A stretch of 64,000 bases of DNA from Parabacteroides sp. FAFU027 (GCF_022808675.1 NZ_JAKZKV010000003.1:403700-467699); one strand, 5' to 3'. Numbered from the stretch's first letter, positions 18,044-27,364 are shown. Notes: generated by a model not told the origin, from the letters alone. Numbers and translations: made by a program.

Positions 18044-18967
18044 TTATTCCACCATCGAAAGGATGTAGGGCAATTCAGGCAAGTTGCTGAAGCCATAGAA
18101 AGCCTCTGCATTTCGTCCCAGGAATTTTGCCTTTTCCTCTTCCGTCAGCAGGTTTGATTTTTGTACAAAGTCATACGACATGCGATAAGTAATCACCGAC
18201 ATGGTACGCGGATAATCCGAGCCCCACATCAGCTTCTCCATACCGACCAGTTCAGCCGCCTCTTTGATGGCCCATACGGCTCCGTTGTACGGGTAAAACT
18301 CCGGATGAAACAACCAGGTGATTCCGCCAGACTCTATCCTCACGTTTTTGTGGCGGGCCAGCTTCACCTGCTCCTGCCAGTCGGCACGGGTCACCATCGC
18401 AAAGTGACCGATGGCGATTTTCAGATTAGGACATTCGGCAATAACCTCTTCCATCTCTTTCACCTGTTCGGCTCCGTCGGCCAGGTCGATGGACAGGATC
18501 ATCCCCTTTTCCTCCATGAATTTGAAAGTCTTCATCATCTCGTCGCAGGTGAGATATATGCGTCCCTCTGGCAACAGGAGTCGTTGCGCAGGGACTTTCA
18601 CTGCACGAAAGCCCTTCTCATGAAGCGTTTTTACCGTCTCGAAGTAGCCGGGCTTGCGAAACTCAGCCAACCCACACACCAAAAAGCGATTTGGATATTT
18701 TGCAGCCACCTCCAGCAGATACTCATTCTGGTTTCCGTCGATATACTCCTGGGTAATGACTGCCCCGGAAACCTGCGCATAGTCCATATTGGCCAGGAAG
18801 ATTTCGGCGGTGTTGGCTCCGTCCACCATATAGGGCGGCATCATCTGGCGGACTTCCCCCAGAAAGATACTTTTACCGCCGGTCAGGGTGCGGATTTCCT
18901 TGCCATCCACCACGGCATCCTGCTTGAGCCACAAATGGGCATGCGCGTCAATTATTTTGTAATCCAT
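18044..18967 (-). CDS. Amidohydrolase-family TIM-barrel protein, probable L-fuconolactonase
   Basis: A 307-residue metal-dependent hydrolase of the amidohydrolase 2 (COG3618-type) group. It starts with IIDAHAHLW (HxH metal motif) and carries SIDLADG, IAIGHFAM and MWGSDYPRT (conserved Asp). Group members include sugar lactonases that open fuconolactone, rhamnonolactone and galactonolactone. Between a mutarotase and an aldo/keto reductase it would fit hydrolysis of L-fucono-lactone to L-fuconate. The role is inference from context. Confidence 0.75.
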   Translation of the reverse strand: MDYKIIDAHAHLWLKQDAVVDGKEIRTLTGGKSIFLGEVRQMMPPYMVDGANTAEIFLANMDYAQVSGAVITQEYIDGNQNEYLLEVAAKYPNRFLVCGLAEFRKPGYFETVKTLHEKGFRAVKVPAQRLLLPEGRIYLTCDEMMKTFKFMEEKGMILSIDLADGAEQVKEMEEVIAECPNLKIAIGHFAMVTRADWQEQVKLARHKNVRIESGGITWLFHPEFYPYNGAVWAIKEAAELVGMEKLMWGSDYPRTMSVITYRMSYDFVQKSNLLTEEEKAKFLGRNAEAFYGFSNLPELPYILSMVE

Positions 18968-18998
18968 ATCTTGAATGTTTCAGGCTAATGCCTTTGGA

Positions 18999-19006
18999 CA
19001 AAAATA
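18999..19006 (-). promoter_or_regulatory. Candidate -7 box before the amidohydrolase gene
   Basis: The minus strand reads TATTTTTG (TAnnTTTG match) 32 bases before the start codon, with no clear -33 element. The 350-base gap upstream makes a separate promoter likely. Confidence 0.45.
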
Positions 19007-19028
19007 AATTTCGAAGTGTTTTATAACT

Positions 19029-19306
19029 CTATAACGGTTTGTACTAGTAGTATTCTAAGGATGAAACAACCAAAATCATTTAGCCACGAATCCACGAATA
19101 GAAAAGTATCTTTTCTTTCCCAATATTGGGAAAGGATTTGTGTCATTAGGCTTTTATTTGAAAATCAAATGATTTGGTGCTTCTGGTTTTTATTCGTGAA
19201 TTCGTGGCTGTTTTATTTGACAAGTACTCTATCCAATAAAATAATTACACGAAGCTTAGGAAAATGTTTTCCTAAGGAACGATGTCACTCATACCATTCG
19301 TTATAG
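19029..19306. repeat. Nested palindromic intergenic element
   Basis: This gap has no gene but layered symmetry. Outer arms are CTATAACG (19029-19036) and CGTTATAG (19299-19306). Inner arms AGCCACGAATCCACGAAT (19082-19099) and ATTCGTGAATTCGTGGCT (19192-19209) match at 17 of 18 bases. There are also a perfect 20-bp palindrome CTTTCCCAATATTGGGAAAG (19115-19134) and a 10-bp-stem hairpin (19255-19276). The 18-bp arm recurs exactly at 17551-17568, so the element is repeated, perhaps as a non-autonomous mobile or REP-type repeat. Confidence 0.65.
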
Positions 19307-19318
19307 AACCTGTCTTTA

Positions 19319-20251
19319 TTATGAGTTCTCCCAGGTTTCGCGGAAGTATGGTCCGATGATTTCGCGCACTTCCAGCAACAATTGCTCATCGAGCGGCTCT
19401 TCAATCCATTTGATATTTTTCAGGACATTCTCAGAGCTGGTTGTACTGAAAAGAGTTGAAGAGATACGCGGATTGCTCACCGAATATTTCATAGCCATCT
19501 GTTCGATGGATGCACCTTTTGATTTCACGTGCTGAACCGCTTTTTCACAAACCGCTTTCAACTCAGGTGTAGCCGGGTGCCAGGCTGGAGCGCCACGTTC
19601 GGTCAACATTCCCATTGAGAGTGGAGAGGCATTGATCACTCCTACCTCATTGGCTTCGAAGAAATCCAGATAATCCACCAACGCATCGTCATTCAGGCAG
19701 TAGTGACAGAAGGAAAGGATGCTTTCGACTACTCCTTTTTTCGTATTTTCCACTACATATTTCAACAGCTCTAGCGGAAGTCCGGTAATTCCCACATGGC
19801 CTACCACGCCTTTGGCCTTAAGTTCATGCAGGGCGGGAAGCGTCTCGTTGATAACCTGATTCACGTCGCTAAACTCTACATCGTGTACATTTATCAGGTC
19901 GATGAACTCCACATTCAGGCGTTCCATGCTTTCATAAACACTTTCGGTCGCCTTTTTAGCCGAATAGTCCCAGCAGTTTACACCATTCTCGCCGTAGCGG
20001 CCCACTTTTGTGGACAGGATGTATTTTGAGCGGTCTACCTCTTTCAGGGCTTTACCCAATACAGTTTCCGCTTTGTAATGACCGTAATAGGGAGATACAT
20101 CAATGAAATTCAATCCGTTATCTACAGCTGTATGCACGGCTTGTATGCCGTCGCTCTCCTTCAGGGAGTGAAACACGCCACCCAGTGATGACGCACCAAA
20201 ACTCAGGGCTGATATTTTCAGTCCCGTCTTACCGATTTCACGATATTCCAT
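19319..20251 (-). CDS. Aldo/keto reductase, probable L-fucose (L-galactose-type) dehydrogenase
   Basis: A 310-residue aldo/keto reductase. It starts MEYREIGKTGLKISALSFGAS, carries FIDVSPYYGH with the catalytic Asp and Tyr, STKVGRYG with the Lys and NVHDVEF with the His, and ends in the usual NAD(P)-binding region (SSENVLKNI). It resembles the L-galactose/L-fucose dehydrogenase branch, which oxidises the sugar C1 to a lactone. Next to the putative lactonase gene this suggests an oxidative L-fucose route. It is the first gene of the cluster. Confidence 0.8.
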   Translation of the reverse strand: MEYREIGKTGLKISALSFGASSLGGVFHSLKESDGIQAVHTAVDNGLNFIDVSPYYGHYKAETVLGKALKEVDRSKYILSTKVGRYGENGVNCWDYSAKKATESVYESMERLNVEFIDLINVHDVEFSDVNQVINETLPALHELKAKGVVGHVGITGLPLELLKYVVENTKKGVVESILSFCHYCLNDDALVDYLDFFEANEVGVINASPLSMGMLTERGAPAWHPATPELKAVCEKAVQHVKSKGASIEQMAMKYSVSNPRISSTLFSTTSSENVLKNIKWIEEPLDEQLLLEVREIIGPYFRETWENS

Positions 20252-20462
20252 AAGTTTAATTAGGGGTTTTCTGATTCAGGAGTGTAAAAGTATAGCGGTT
20301 TCTTTCGGATTATCACTCAACTACCTGATTTTGTTTATGCAAAGGTTTGCGGAAAAGGGATTTGCCTGTTCTTTTTTACATCTTTTGGGGAAATCAAAAT
20401 GAACACCAGCTCTCCATAAAGGGTTTAATGCGTATCCATTCAAATAAAAACGAAACAACCGC

Positions 20463-21110
20463 ATGGGAAATAACAAACCAATCAAATACTATTCCGCCGT
20501 AGAAGAACGGCTCAATATCCTTTCACACGGATTGGGTATGCTAATGAGTTTTATCGCTCTGCCTCTGCTCATCAGGCAGGCTCTTGAGAACGGGCAAAGC
20601 CGCTATTTGGTCAGTTTTATCATTTACGGAGTGAGCCTTATCACGTTATATACCGCTTCCACAATCTATCACAGTGCGCGAACCGACATACGCCGCCGCA
20701 GATTGAATGTCTTTGACCATGCCGCCATCTATGTCCTCATTGCGGGTACCTATACCCCGCTTACGCTGGTCACGCTGCATGGAAAAATCGGCTGGGCACT
20801 CTTTGCGGTTGCCTGGGGGGCTGCATTGGTCGGCGTTGTGTTGAAACTCTTTTTCACGGGGAAATACAACCTCCTCTCTACCATTATGTATGTGGCTATG
20901 GGCTGGATAGTAGTCTTTGCGGCTAAATCATTAATCAACAACCTGGCCGTTGAAGGGCTTTGGTGGTTATTGGCGGGCGGCATATCCTACACTGTCGGTG
21001 CCGTCTTATACAGTCTTAAAAAGCTGAAGTTCAATCACGCCATCTTTCACCTGTTTGTCCTCATCGGCAGCTTTTGTCATTTTATGACTATCTACGGTTA
21101 TGTCAAATAA
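20463..21110 (+). CDS. Hemolysin III / PAQR-type membrane protein
   Basis: A 215-residue inner-membrane protein with about seven helices. Signature sites are STIYHSARTD, FDHAAIYVLIAGTYTP and HAIFHLFVLIGSFCHF, giving the conserved His/Asp set of the HlyIII/PAQR superfamily (putative zinc-dependent hydrolases). Lytic activity is doubtful for most members, and its role here is unknown. Confidence 0.9.
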   Translation: MGNNKPIKYYSAVEERLNILSHGLGMLMSFIALPLLIRQALENGQSRYLVSFIIYGVSLITLYTASTIYHSARTDIRRRRLNVFDHAAIYVLIAGTYTPLTLVTLHGKIGWALFAVAWGAALVGVVLKLFFTGKYNLLSTIMYVAMGWIVVFAAKSLINNLAVEGLWWLLAGGISYTVGAVLYSLKKLKFNHAIFHLFVLIGSFCHFMTIYGYVK

Positions 21111-21198
21111 ATACTCTTCTTTGTTGAAAACTACTCTCATCGTTATTTTTTGTTACAAACAAACGATTCATTTAGATATTCACTTTCCTGATAAATAG

Positions 21199-21206
21199 TA
21201 CATTTG
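21199..21206 (+). promoter_or_regulatory. Candidate -7 box of the M16 protease gene
   Basis: TACATTTG matches TAnnTTTG exactly and lies 28 bases before the chosen start. The -33 region is weak. Confidence 0.5.
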
Positions 21207-21233
21207 CATTTAATCACATACAATTATCAAGAG

Positions 21234-24056
21234 ATGAGAAAAATATTTAGCAAAAATCTGACAGTGAGCATACTGTTATCGCTCATTACCCTTCCGGTAG
21301 TGGCGCAGCAGATGCAGCCGCTTCCCATCGATGCGAAAGTTCGTTACGGGAAGCTTGACAATGGTCTGACTTACTACATCCGGCACAACGAAGAGCCCAA
21401 ACAGCGTGCCGAGTTCTACATCGCACAGCGCGTGGGTTCTATTCTTGAAGAAGAACCGCAGCGCGGTTTGGCCCACTTCCTCGAACACATGGCTTTCAAC
21501 GGCACCAAAAACTATCCAGGCAAGGCGCTTATCAATTACCTCGAAACCATAGGGGTGAAATTCGGTGAAAACCTGAATGCTTATACCGCCTTTGATGAGA
21601 CGGTGTACAACATGTCGAACGTGCCGATGACGCGAGAGACCATCATCGACTCCTGCCTGCTGATTTTGCACGACTGGTCGGGTTTTATCTCTTTAGATGA
21701 TAAAGAGATTGACAAAGAACGGGGTGTTATCCACGAAGAGTGGCGTACACGCCGTGATGCACAGGACAGAATCTGGGAGCAGATGTTCCCGGAGATTTAC
21801 CCAAACTCCCAATACGCTTACCGCATGCCCATCGGTCTGATGAGTGTGGTGGATAACTTTAAATACCAGGCGCTGCGTGACTATTATAAAAAATGGTACC
21901 GTCCCGATTTGCAGGCTATCATCGTTGTCGGTGATGTGAATGTGGACCAGGTGGAGGCTAAACTGAAGAAAATCTTCTCTGACATTCCCAAACCGGTCAA
22001 TGCGGCCAAACGTATCATGTATCCGGTGCCCGATAACGTAAAACCGCTCGTGTCGGTGGCTTCCGATAAAGAGGCGACCAATACAACCATTGCCGTATTC
22101 TTCAAACACAATCCGCTACCGGAGGAGGTGAAGCCGACTGCGATTGCTTTGGTCCAGAATTACCTCACCGGTCTAGGTCAGATGATGCTTAACAACCGCT
22201 TGTCTGAACTTACCCAAAGCGCTAACCCGCCTTTCGTGGGCGCCGAGGTGGAAGACGGGGAGTATCTCGTCTCCCGCACCAAGGATGCACTGACTGCTTA
22301 TGCCGTATGCAAGGAGGGGGAAATCGACAAGTCTATGACAGCCCTCGTGAAGGAGCTTTACCGGGTGGATAAGTTCGGATTTACAGAAAGTGAACTCGAA
22401 CGTGCCAAAGCAAATATGCTCCGCAGTATGGAGAGCACTTACCAGGAACGCAACAAGCTTAAAAACGGTAGTTTTGTCCGTGAATATGTCAGCCACTTCA
22501 CTACAGGTGAAGTCATTCCGGGTATCGAGTACGAATATAACTTCATGAACAACGTCTTGCCGAAGCTCTCTTTGCAGCAGGTGAATCAATCCATCCAGGA
22601 GCTGCTGGGCGATTCCAACGTGGTGATTACCGTTTCCGGCCCGCAAAAAGAGGGATTGAAGTATCCGACTAAAGAGGAGTTGCTTTCAGTCTTTGAAAAA
22701 GCCAAGACGACTGAATTGACGCCATATCAGGACAAAGTATCCAACGAGCCGCTCGTACCAAACGAGCCTAAGCCGGGTAAAGTCATCAAATCGACTGAAG
22801 ATAAAAAGTATGGTGCTACTGTGTGGACCTTATCTAACGGGGCGAAAGTCGTTTTAAAGAAAACAGATTTCAAAGAGGACCAAATCCTGATGAAAGCGGT
22901 CAGCTTCGGAGGGAATTCGCTACTTGACAACAAAGAGATTATCAACATCCTCGCCATGAACGATGTGATTGGCATCAATGGTCTGGGAAACTACAGCAAG
23001 GTTGATTTACCCAAAGTACTGGCGGGTAAAAAAGCCGGTGTATCGGCCAGTATCGGTACCACAACAGAGAACGTTGGTGGCTCTTGTTCGCCCAAAGACC
23101 TGGCAACGATGATGCAGCTCACCTATCTGACCTTTACGGCTCCGCGTACCGATAGCGCCGCGTTCATTAGCTACCAGAAACGCTCCAAAGCGATGCTGGA
23201 GAATAACGAAGCCAACCCGATGGTCATCTATCGTGATTCGCTCTACCACGATATGTACGGCGACCATCCACGTGCGAAACGTATGAAGGCCGATATGATT
23301 GATAAGGTGGACTACAAACGCATCATGGATATCTATGCGCAACGTTTTGCCAATGCTGCTGATTTTACCTTCTTCTTTGTGGGGAATGTAAATGCAGATT
23401 CGCTCAAACCGTTGGTGGAAAAATACATCGCCTCGCTTCCTGCCAAAGGCAAGAAAGAGAAGTATGCCGATATCAAAATGACTATCCATCCGGGCATCAT
23501 CAAGCACCACTTCGACCGTGCGATGGAGACACCTAAATCGACCGTGTACACCATCTATTCGGGTAAATGCCCTTATACACTCGAGAACCAAATCAAAATG
23601 AGCATGCTCGACCAGATTCTCGATATCGTCTATACCGAAAAAGCACGCGAAGACCAGGGCGGTACCTATGGTGTGGGTGTGAATGGTTCCGTATCGAACT
23701 ATCCGAAGGAACAGTTCCGTTTATTGGTTGGCTTTGACACTAACGAGCAGAAGCGTGATACACTTCTCGACATCGTTTACAAGGAGTTGAAAAACATCGC
23801 ACAAAACGGTCCGTCCGAAGTCAACTTAAATAAGGTGAAAGAGTTTATGCTCAAAAAGCACAAGGAAGACCTTCGTGAAAATAACTATTGGACAGGTGTC
23901 CTCTACAATGCTTACATGGATAAACAGGACTTCCATACGCAATATGAAGCCGTTATCAACAGCATGAATGTGGAGAAGATTAAGAAGTTTGCCGCTTACA
24001 TCCTCGCTCAGGGTAATGACGTGGAAGTCATTATGAATGGAAAGAAGAAAGAGTAG
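21234..24056 (+). CDS. M16 family zinc metallopeptidase (pitrilysin-like), exported
   Basis: A 940-residue protease. The start MRKIFSKNL gives a clean signal peptide ending near VVAQQ; an in-frame ATG at 21204 would only add a non-hydrophobic lead. The inverted zinc motif H-F-L-E-H lies at residues 81-85 (AHFLEHMAFNGTKNYPG). Two M16 halves of about 450 residues follow; the second lacks the zinc motif, as in peptidasome-type enzymes. It is probably periplasmic and degrades peptides taken up across the outer membrane. It stands alone and ends at a palindrome and a terminator. Confidence 0.93.
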   Translation: MRKIFSKNLTVSILLSLITLPVVAQQMQPLPIDAKVRYGKLDNGLTYYIRHNEEPKQRAEFYIAQRVGSILEEEPQRGLAHFLEHMAFNGTKNYPGKALINYLETIGVKFGENLNAYTAFDETVYNMSNVPMTRETIIDSCLLILHDWSGFISLDDKEIDKERGVIHEEWRTRRDAQDRIWEQMFPEIYPNSQYAYRMPIGLMSVVDNFKYQALRDYYKKWYRPDLQAIIVVGDVNVDQVEAKLKKIFSDIPKPVNAAKRIMYPVPDNVKPLVSVASDKEATNTTIAVFFKHNPLPEEVKPTAIALVQNYLTGLGQMMLNNRLSELTQSANPPFVGAEVEDGEYLVSRTKDALTAYAVCKEGEIDKSMTALVKELYRVDKFGFTESELERAKANMLRSMESTYQERNKLKNGSFVREYVSHFTTGEVIPGIEYEYNFMNNVLPKLSLQQVNQSIQELLGDSNVVITVSGPQKEGLKYPTKEELLSVFEKAKTTELTPYQDKVSNEPLVPNEPKPGKVIKSTEDKKYGATVWTLSNGAKVVLKKTDFKEDQILMKAVSFGGNSLLDNKEIINILAMNDVIGINGLGNYSKVDLPKVLAGKKAGVSASIGTTTENVGGSCSPKDLATMMQLTYLTFTAPRTDSAAFISYQKRSKAMLENNEANPMVIYRDSLYHDMYGDHPRAKRMKADMIDKVDYKRIMDIYAQRFANAADFTFFFVGNVNADSLKPLVEKYIASLPAKGKKEKYADIKMTIHPGIIKHHFDRAMETPKSTVYTIYSGKCPYTLENQIKMSMLDQILDIVYTEKAREDQGGTYGVGVNGSVSNYPKEQFRLLVGFDTNEQKRDTLLDIVYKELKNIAQNGPSEVNLNKVKEFMLKKHKEDLRENNYWTGVLYNAYMDKQDFHTQYEAVINSMNVEKIKKFAAYILAQGNDVEVIMNGKKKE

Positions 24057-24084
24057 CGTCTGTCGAATAAATAAGTAAGCTTTT

Positions 24085-24119
24085 TATTGATTGGGTGACT
24101 TGAAGTCACCCAATCAATA
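24085..24119. repeat. 35-bp perfect palindrome after the M16 gene
   Basis: TATTGATTGGGTGACTT and its exact inverse surround a single central G at 24102. No T-run follows in the plus direction, so it is not a standard terminator. It lies just before one. Confidence 0.85.
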
Positions 24120-24126
24120 CGTAATT

Positions 24127-24168
24127 AAGCGCATCTCTGAATATTGATATTCAGGGGTGCGCTTTTTA
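24127..24168 (+). terminator. Terminator after the M16 gene
   Basis: AAGCGCA pairs with TGCGCTT, and CTGAATA with TATTCAG inside it, followed by TTTTATTTT. It closes the housekeeping block before the restriction-modification genes. Confidence 0.85.
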
Positions 24169-24297
24169 TTTTCCAGCCTTTAATATCCCTTGCAAAAACA
24201 GACCGGAAGCAAATCTTTAGACTCCTATCCCCGATTATTCCAAAATGGAATAGTGAATTATTCTTTTTAATATTGCTCATCTGAATATTGAAAAATT

Positions 24298-24537
24298 ATG
24301 GACAGGAACGATTACTCAAGAAAAAGGCGAATCCTTTCAGCAAAACTTATCGAAGCTCGGGAGAAAGCCGACCTTTCTCAAATACAGGTTGCTGAAACAA
24401 AAGTAATTTCACAAAGCGAGCTATCAAAAATAGAGAATAGTGCAAGACGAGTAGATTTTTTACTTCTGCTTGATTTGGCTGAATTATACAATCAACCTAT
24501 CTCATATTTTATTCCTGATAAAACTCCCGAAAAATAG
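24298..24537 (+). CDS. XRE-family helix-turn-helix regulator of the RM system
   Basis: A 79-residue single-domain Cro/C1-type DNA-binding protein (HTH around residues 14-70: KLIEAREKADLSQIQVAETKV in part, SQSELSKIENSARRVDFLLLLDLA in part). It is 6 bases upstream of the endonuclease gene on the same strand, the position of a controller (C) protein in type II RM systems. C proteins delay endonuclease expression until methylation is in place. Whether it controls its own promoter is inference. Confidence 0.85.
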   Translation: MDRNDYSRKRRILSAKLIEAREKADLSQIQVAETKVISQSELSKIENSARRVDFLLLLDLAELYNQPISYFIPDKTPEK

Positions 24538-24543
24538 GTAATT

Positions 24544-25659
24544 ATGGATAAAGCATTTAAAACTCCACCGAAAACCTCTACACTACTGACTGACATCAAC
24601 AAATTGCCTCAAATATTCAAAGATTTAGTAGGTAAAGAGTTTAAACTAACCGGAAAAACAAGAACAGATGGAGCCAATCTAAGAAAACTTATCGCCAATC
24701 AACTTCTTACGAATGGATTGCCCGAAGGTGCATTAGAAGGTGAATATGAGATTGTACCTCCAAAGAAAAAAGGTGTTCCGAAGATGGTCCGTGAGTTTAT
24801 TGACAGCTACATAATAACCAGTAGAACTTCATACAATCTTCAGGTATGGAATAGGATACCCAATTGTAAAACGATACTTGTAAAATACGAATCAGGTGAT
24901 TCTCTTAAATGCGATGATATAAGATATGTATTGGTCAAGGTTGATGTTGAAAATTCAATTGTAGAATCTATTTTTATCCTAACAGCTGATTATATAGAAG
25001 CCAACTTCGGAAAATTCGGCAAACCAACCATTAAACATCAGCTCCTGATTTCCAATAAAGTAAGAAAGCAGATTTACTCCAGCCTCGATAAGATTCTATC
25101 TTTTCCTGATAGCCGAAAGTTGTCCTATCTGGTTACAGACCATTATGAAAAGCCTGAAGATTATATGGCCAAAGAGGCCTCTGTCAACAGCTTATATTCG
25201 ATTAATCTATTAATTGAGCTGGTTGCAAAGAAGCTAATTGGAAAGAAACTCGATAACAACACAACTAAAAACAGAGGTCAGGCTCTTGAAAGAATGGTTC
25301 TTGATTTATTGGGCTATGAAATGAATGAGGATGAAAATCTTGCCGGAAACTTCCCCGATATTCCCAATCAATTATTGGAGGTTAAAGTACAGGATACACA
25401 AACTGTTGACTTGGGGAAATTCAGTCCGGAAAAGGAAGAGCTGGTCAGTCCCGAAAACAATCTCACCACTTTCGACGTAAGATATTTAATTGCGTTGACT
25501 AATCCGGCAACAGATATTATTGAAGGAATTATTCTGGCTCCTGGTGAAAAACTGGGAGAACTATTCACCTATGTGAGTGATGTAAGCTATAAATGCCAAC
25601 GCTCAATCCCAATGTCGTTCTTTGATACTTACAAAGGGCAATGTGTGGTCAATCCTTAG
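24544..25659 (+). CDS. Putative type II restriction endonuclease (PD-(D/E)XK)
   Basis: A 371-residue protein whose family I cannot name. A PD-(D/E)XK active site is visible: P271-D272 followed by E279-V-K281 (FPDIPNQLLEVKV), preceded by RGQALERMVLDLLGY, a typical helix before the nuclease core. Context supports it: a controller-like HTH gene 6 bases upstream and a DNA methyltransferase gene directly opposite. Its stop shares the bases TTAG (25656-25659) with the methyltransferase stop. The target site cannot be deduced from the sequence. Local AT-richness exceeds that of the neighbouring operons, suggesting acquisition by transfer. Confidence 0.75.
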   Translation: MDKAFKTPPKTSTLLTDINKLPQIFKDLVGKEFKLTGKTRTDGANLRKLIANQLLTNGLPEGALEGEYEIVPPKKKGVPKMVREFIDSYIITSRTSYNLQVWNRIPNCKTILVKYESGDSLKCDDIRYVLVKVDVENSIVESIFILTADYIEANFGKFGKPTIKHQLLISNKVRKQIYSSLDKILSFPDSRKLSYLVTDHYEKPEDYMAKEASVNSLYSINLLIELVAKKLIGKKLDNNTTKNRGQALERMVLDLLGYEMNEDENLAGNFPDIPNQLLEVKVQDTQTVDLGKFSPEKEELVSPENNLTTFDVRYLIALTNPATDIIEGIILAPGEKLGELFTYVSDVSYKCQRSIPMSFFDTYKGQCVVNP

Positions 25660-27350
25660 AATCCAAAAGATTTTTCCACTAAAACATTAAGCTTGGTTTC
25701 CAATTCCCGGAATTCTTTATTCTGAGATGAGAGCTCATTTAGTTCTTTTACTATCGACACTATCTCTTTTGAATATTCACTTTGGGGATTAGGTATAGGG
25801 TATTTCTCAATGTATTGACTGAAATACCGTCTTCTACCAGAGTATAGTTTATTATTAAAGCACAAATCATGATAACGTGACATCAGATTGGAATTTGATA
25901 CTCCTTGAATTAGAAACAACAACTCTTTTTCAGCTTCATTCTGTGCCACAATCCAATAACAGTTTCCATTTACTACCGCACCGGCTTCATCATAATAAAA
26001 GCGTGCATCAATACTGATATCAGGAAACACCAATTTAGGGAAGGGCCATAAAGCTGGATTTTGAGGTACCCACATTTCGTACCATTTACGACCGGCATCT
26101 ATTAGATATTTTCTACTGCGAAGTTGTTCTTTATGTAGTTCAAAATAGGCTTTCGCCTTAGGATAATTGTTTATATCAACTACGGAACGCTTCCCACTTT
26201 GTGCGTAATGCGGATACAGAACTTTCAAATCATTTTCAGCCTGAGCTCCCCAACGCTGAATGTTTTCCTGGGAAATGAGTTTTTTAAATAAATCTGATTC
26301 AGGTACAATTGATTCATTCTCCCATGATTCTCGTAGAAAGACATTATCTGCACAAGATTTAATTCCGACTCTGACTTTAAACCTATCTCCAATCAGAAAA
26401 GATGAATTTGTTTTAATTTTTTCTATCCAATTATTTTCATCACTGGTAGTCATTTGCCAAATATCTGATTTATCGGGTGAATGCTTCAACAACCCAACAT
26501 TAAAAGCATATCTTTTTTCTTCTATATCATACACTCCAGACTGACTTGTTGAGAGGATTTTATAAATAGAATCTGAGGGAATTGCTTTTATATCAGGGGA
26601 AATGCGCTCTTCGTATATTTTAGCAAAACGACACGGTTGGGATAACTTATGATTACTACTTTTTTTACGACCAATAAAAATTGCAGGCAATACTGCTGCA
26701 TCAAATATTTTAGTATCACCCAAATCAATCACTTCCAGCAATTCATAATTCTCAAGAAGAAATTTACGGATAGATTCTCCACTTTTGGTAAAGAGATAGC
26801 GATTAGATGTTATGACCCCTATCAATCCTCCTTTTTTTAAAACATTTGTCATCGCAATCAGGAAAGGATAATATAAGTCAACGCGGCCCTTTAAATTAAA
26901 TCTCTTAGCGATTTCCTGGGCTTTATCAGCACCCAATATTTGAGTTCTGACATAAGGAGGATTCGCAATAATTACATCCGCATATTCTGAAACAGTTTGT
27001 TGGCTGAAAAGGTCCATGGCTTGCACACAAGCCCCATTTGATTCAAGAAAATCCTCCTGCCGGATGTCTATTTTATAATTCTTAAAATCAGAAAGAATAG
27101 ATTGGGAAACATGAAGATAATCCTGATTGGTATCAAATCCTTTTATCTCCAGATTTAGCTGATTATTTTGAACCTTAAACTTTCGAGCGAAAGAATTAAG
27201 TAACTCTCCTTCTCCACAAGCCGGGTCAAGCACGGTTAATGAGGATAATCCGTTTAGGTCTAATTCACCAATTAATTTATCAGCTAGAAAATCAGCCAAT
27301 TCTGTAGGGGTAAATGTAGCTCCGGAATTTTTTATAGTTACTTCTTTCAT
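25656..27350 (-). CDS. Eco57I/TaqI-like N6-adenine DNA methyltransferase
   Basis: A 564-residue class I adenine methyltransferase. SAM motif I is LDPACGEGEL at about residues 41-50 and the catalytic motif is NPPY at 130-133, in gamma-type order. The C-terminal half (WVPQNPALWPFPKLVFPDIS in part, DLCFNNKLYSGRRRYFSQYIEKYPIP in part) matches TaqI/Eco57I-type target-recognition domains. It protects host DNA from the adjacent endonuclease. The genes converge and overlap by 4 bases, so antisense transcription could tie their levels together. Confidence 0.92.
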   Translation of the reverse strand: MKEVTIKNSGATFTPTELADFLADKLIGELDLNGLSSLTVLDPACGEGELLNSFARKFKVQNNQLNLEIKGFDTNQDYLHVSQSILSDFKNYKIDIRQEDFLESNGACVQAMDLFSQQTVSEYADVIIANPPYVRTQILGADKAQEIAKRFNLKGRVDLYYPFLIAMTNVLKKGGLIGVITSNRYLFTKSGESIRKFLLENYELLEVIDLGDTKIFDAAVLPAIFIGRKKSSNHKLSQPCRFAKIYEERISPDIKAIPSDSIYKILSTSQSGVYDIEEKRYAFNVGLLKHSPDKSDIWQMTTSDENNWIEKIKTNSSFLIGDRFKVRVGIKSCADNVFLRESWENESIVPESDLFKKLISQENIQRWGAQAENDLKVLYPHYAQSGKRSVVDINNYPKAKAYFELHKEQLRSRKYLIDAGRKWYEMWVPQNPALWPFPKLVFPDISIDARFYYDEAGAVVNGNCYWIVAQNEAEKELLFLIQGVSNSNLMSRYHDLCFNNKLYSGRRRYFSQYIEKYPIPNPQSEYSKEIVSIVKELNELSSQNKEFRELETKLNVLVEKSFGF

Positions 27351-27364
27351 CTCAAATCTTTTTG

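Noticed and set aside
24298-25659. Toxin-antitoxin pair (HTH plus downstream gene)
   Set aside because: The downstream protein is large with a PD-(D/E)XK site and faces a DNA methyltransferase gene, so an RM system is the better reading.
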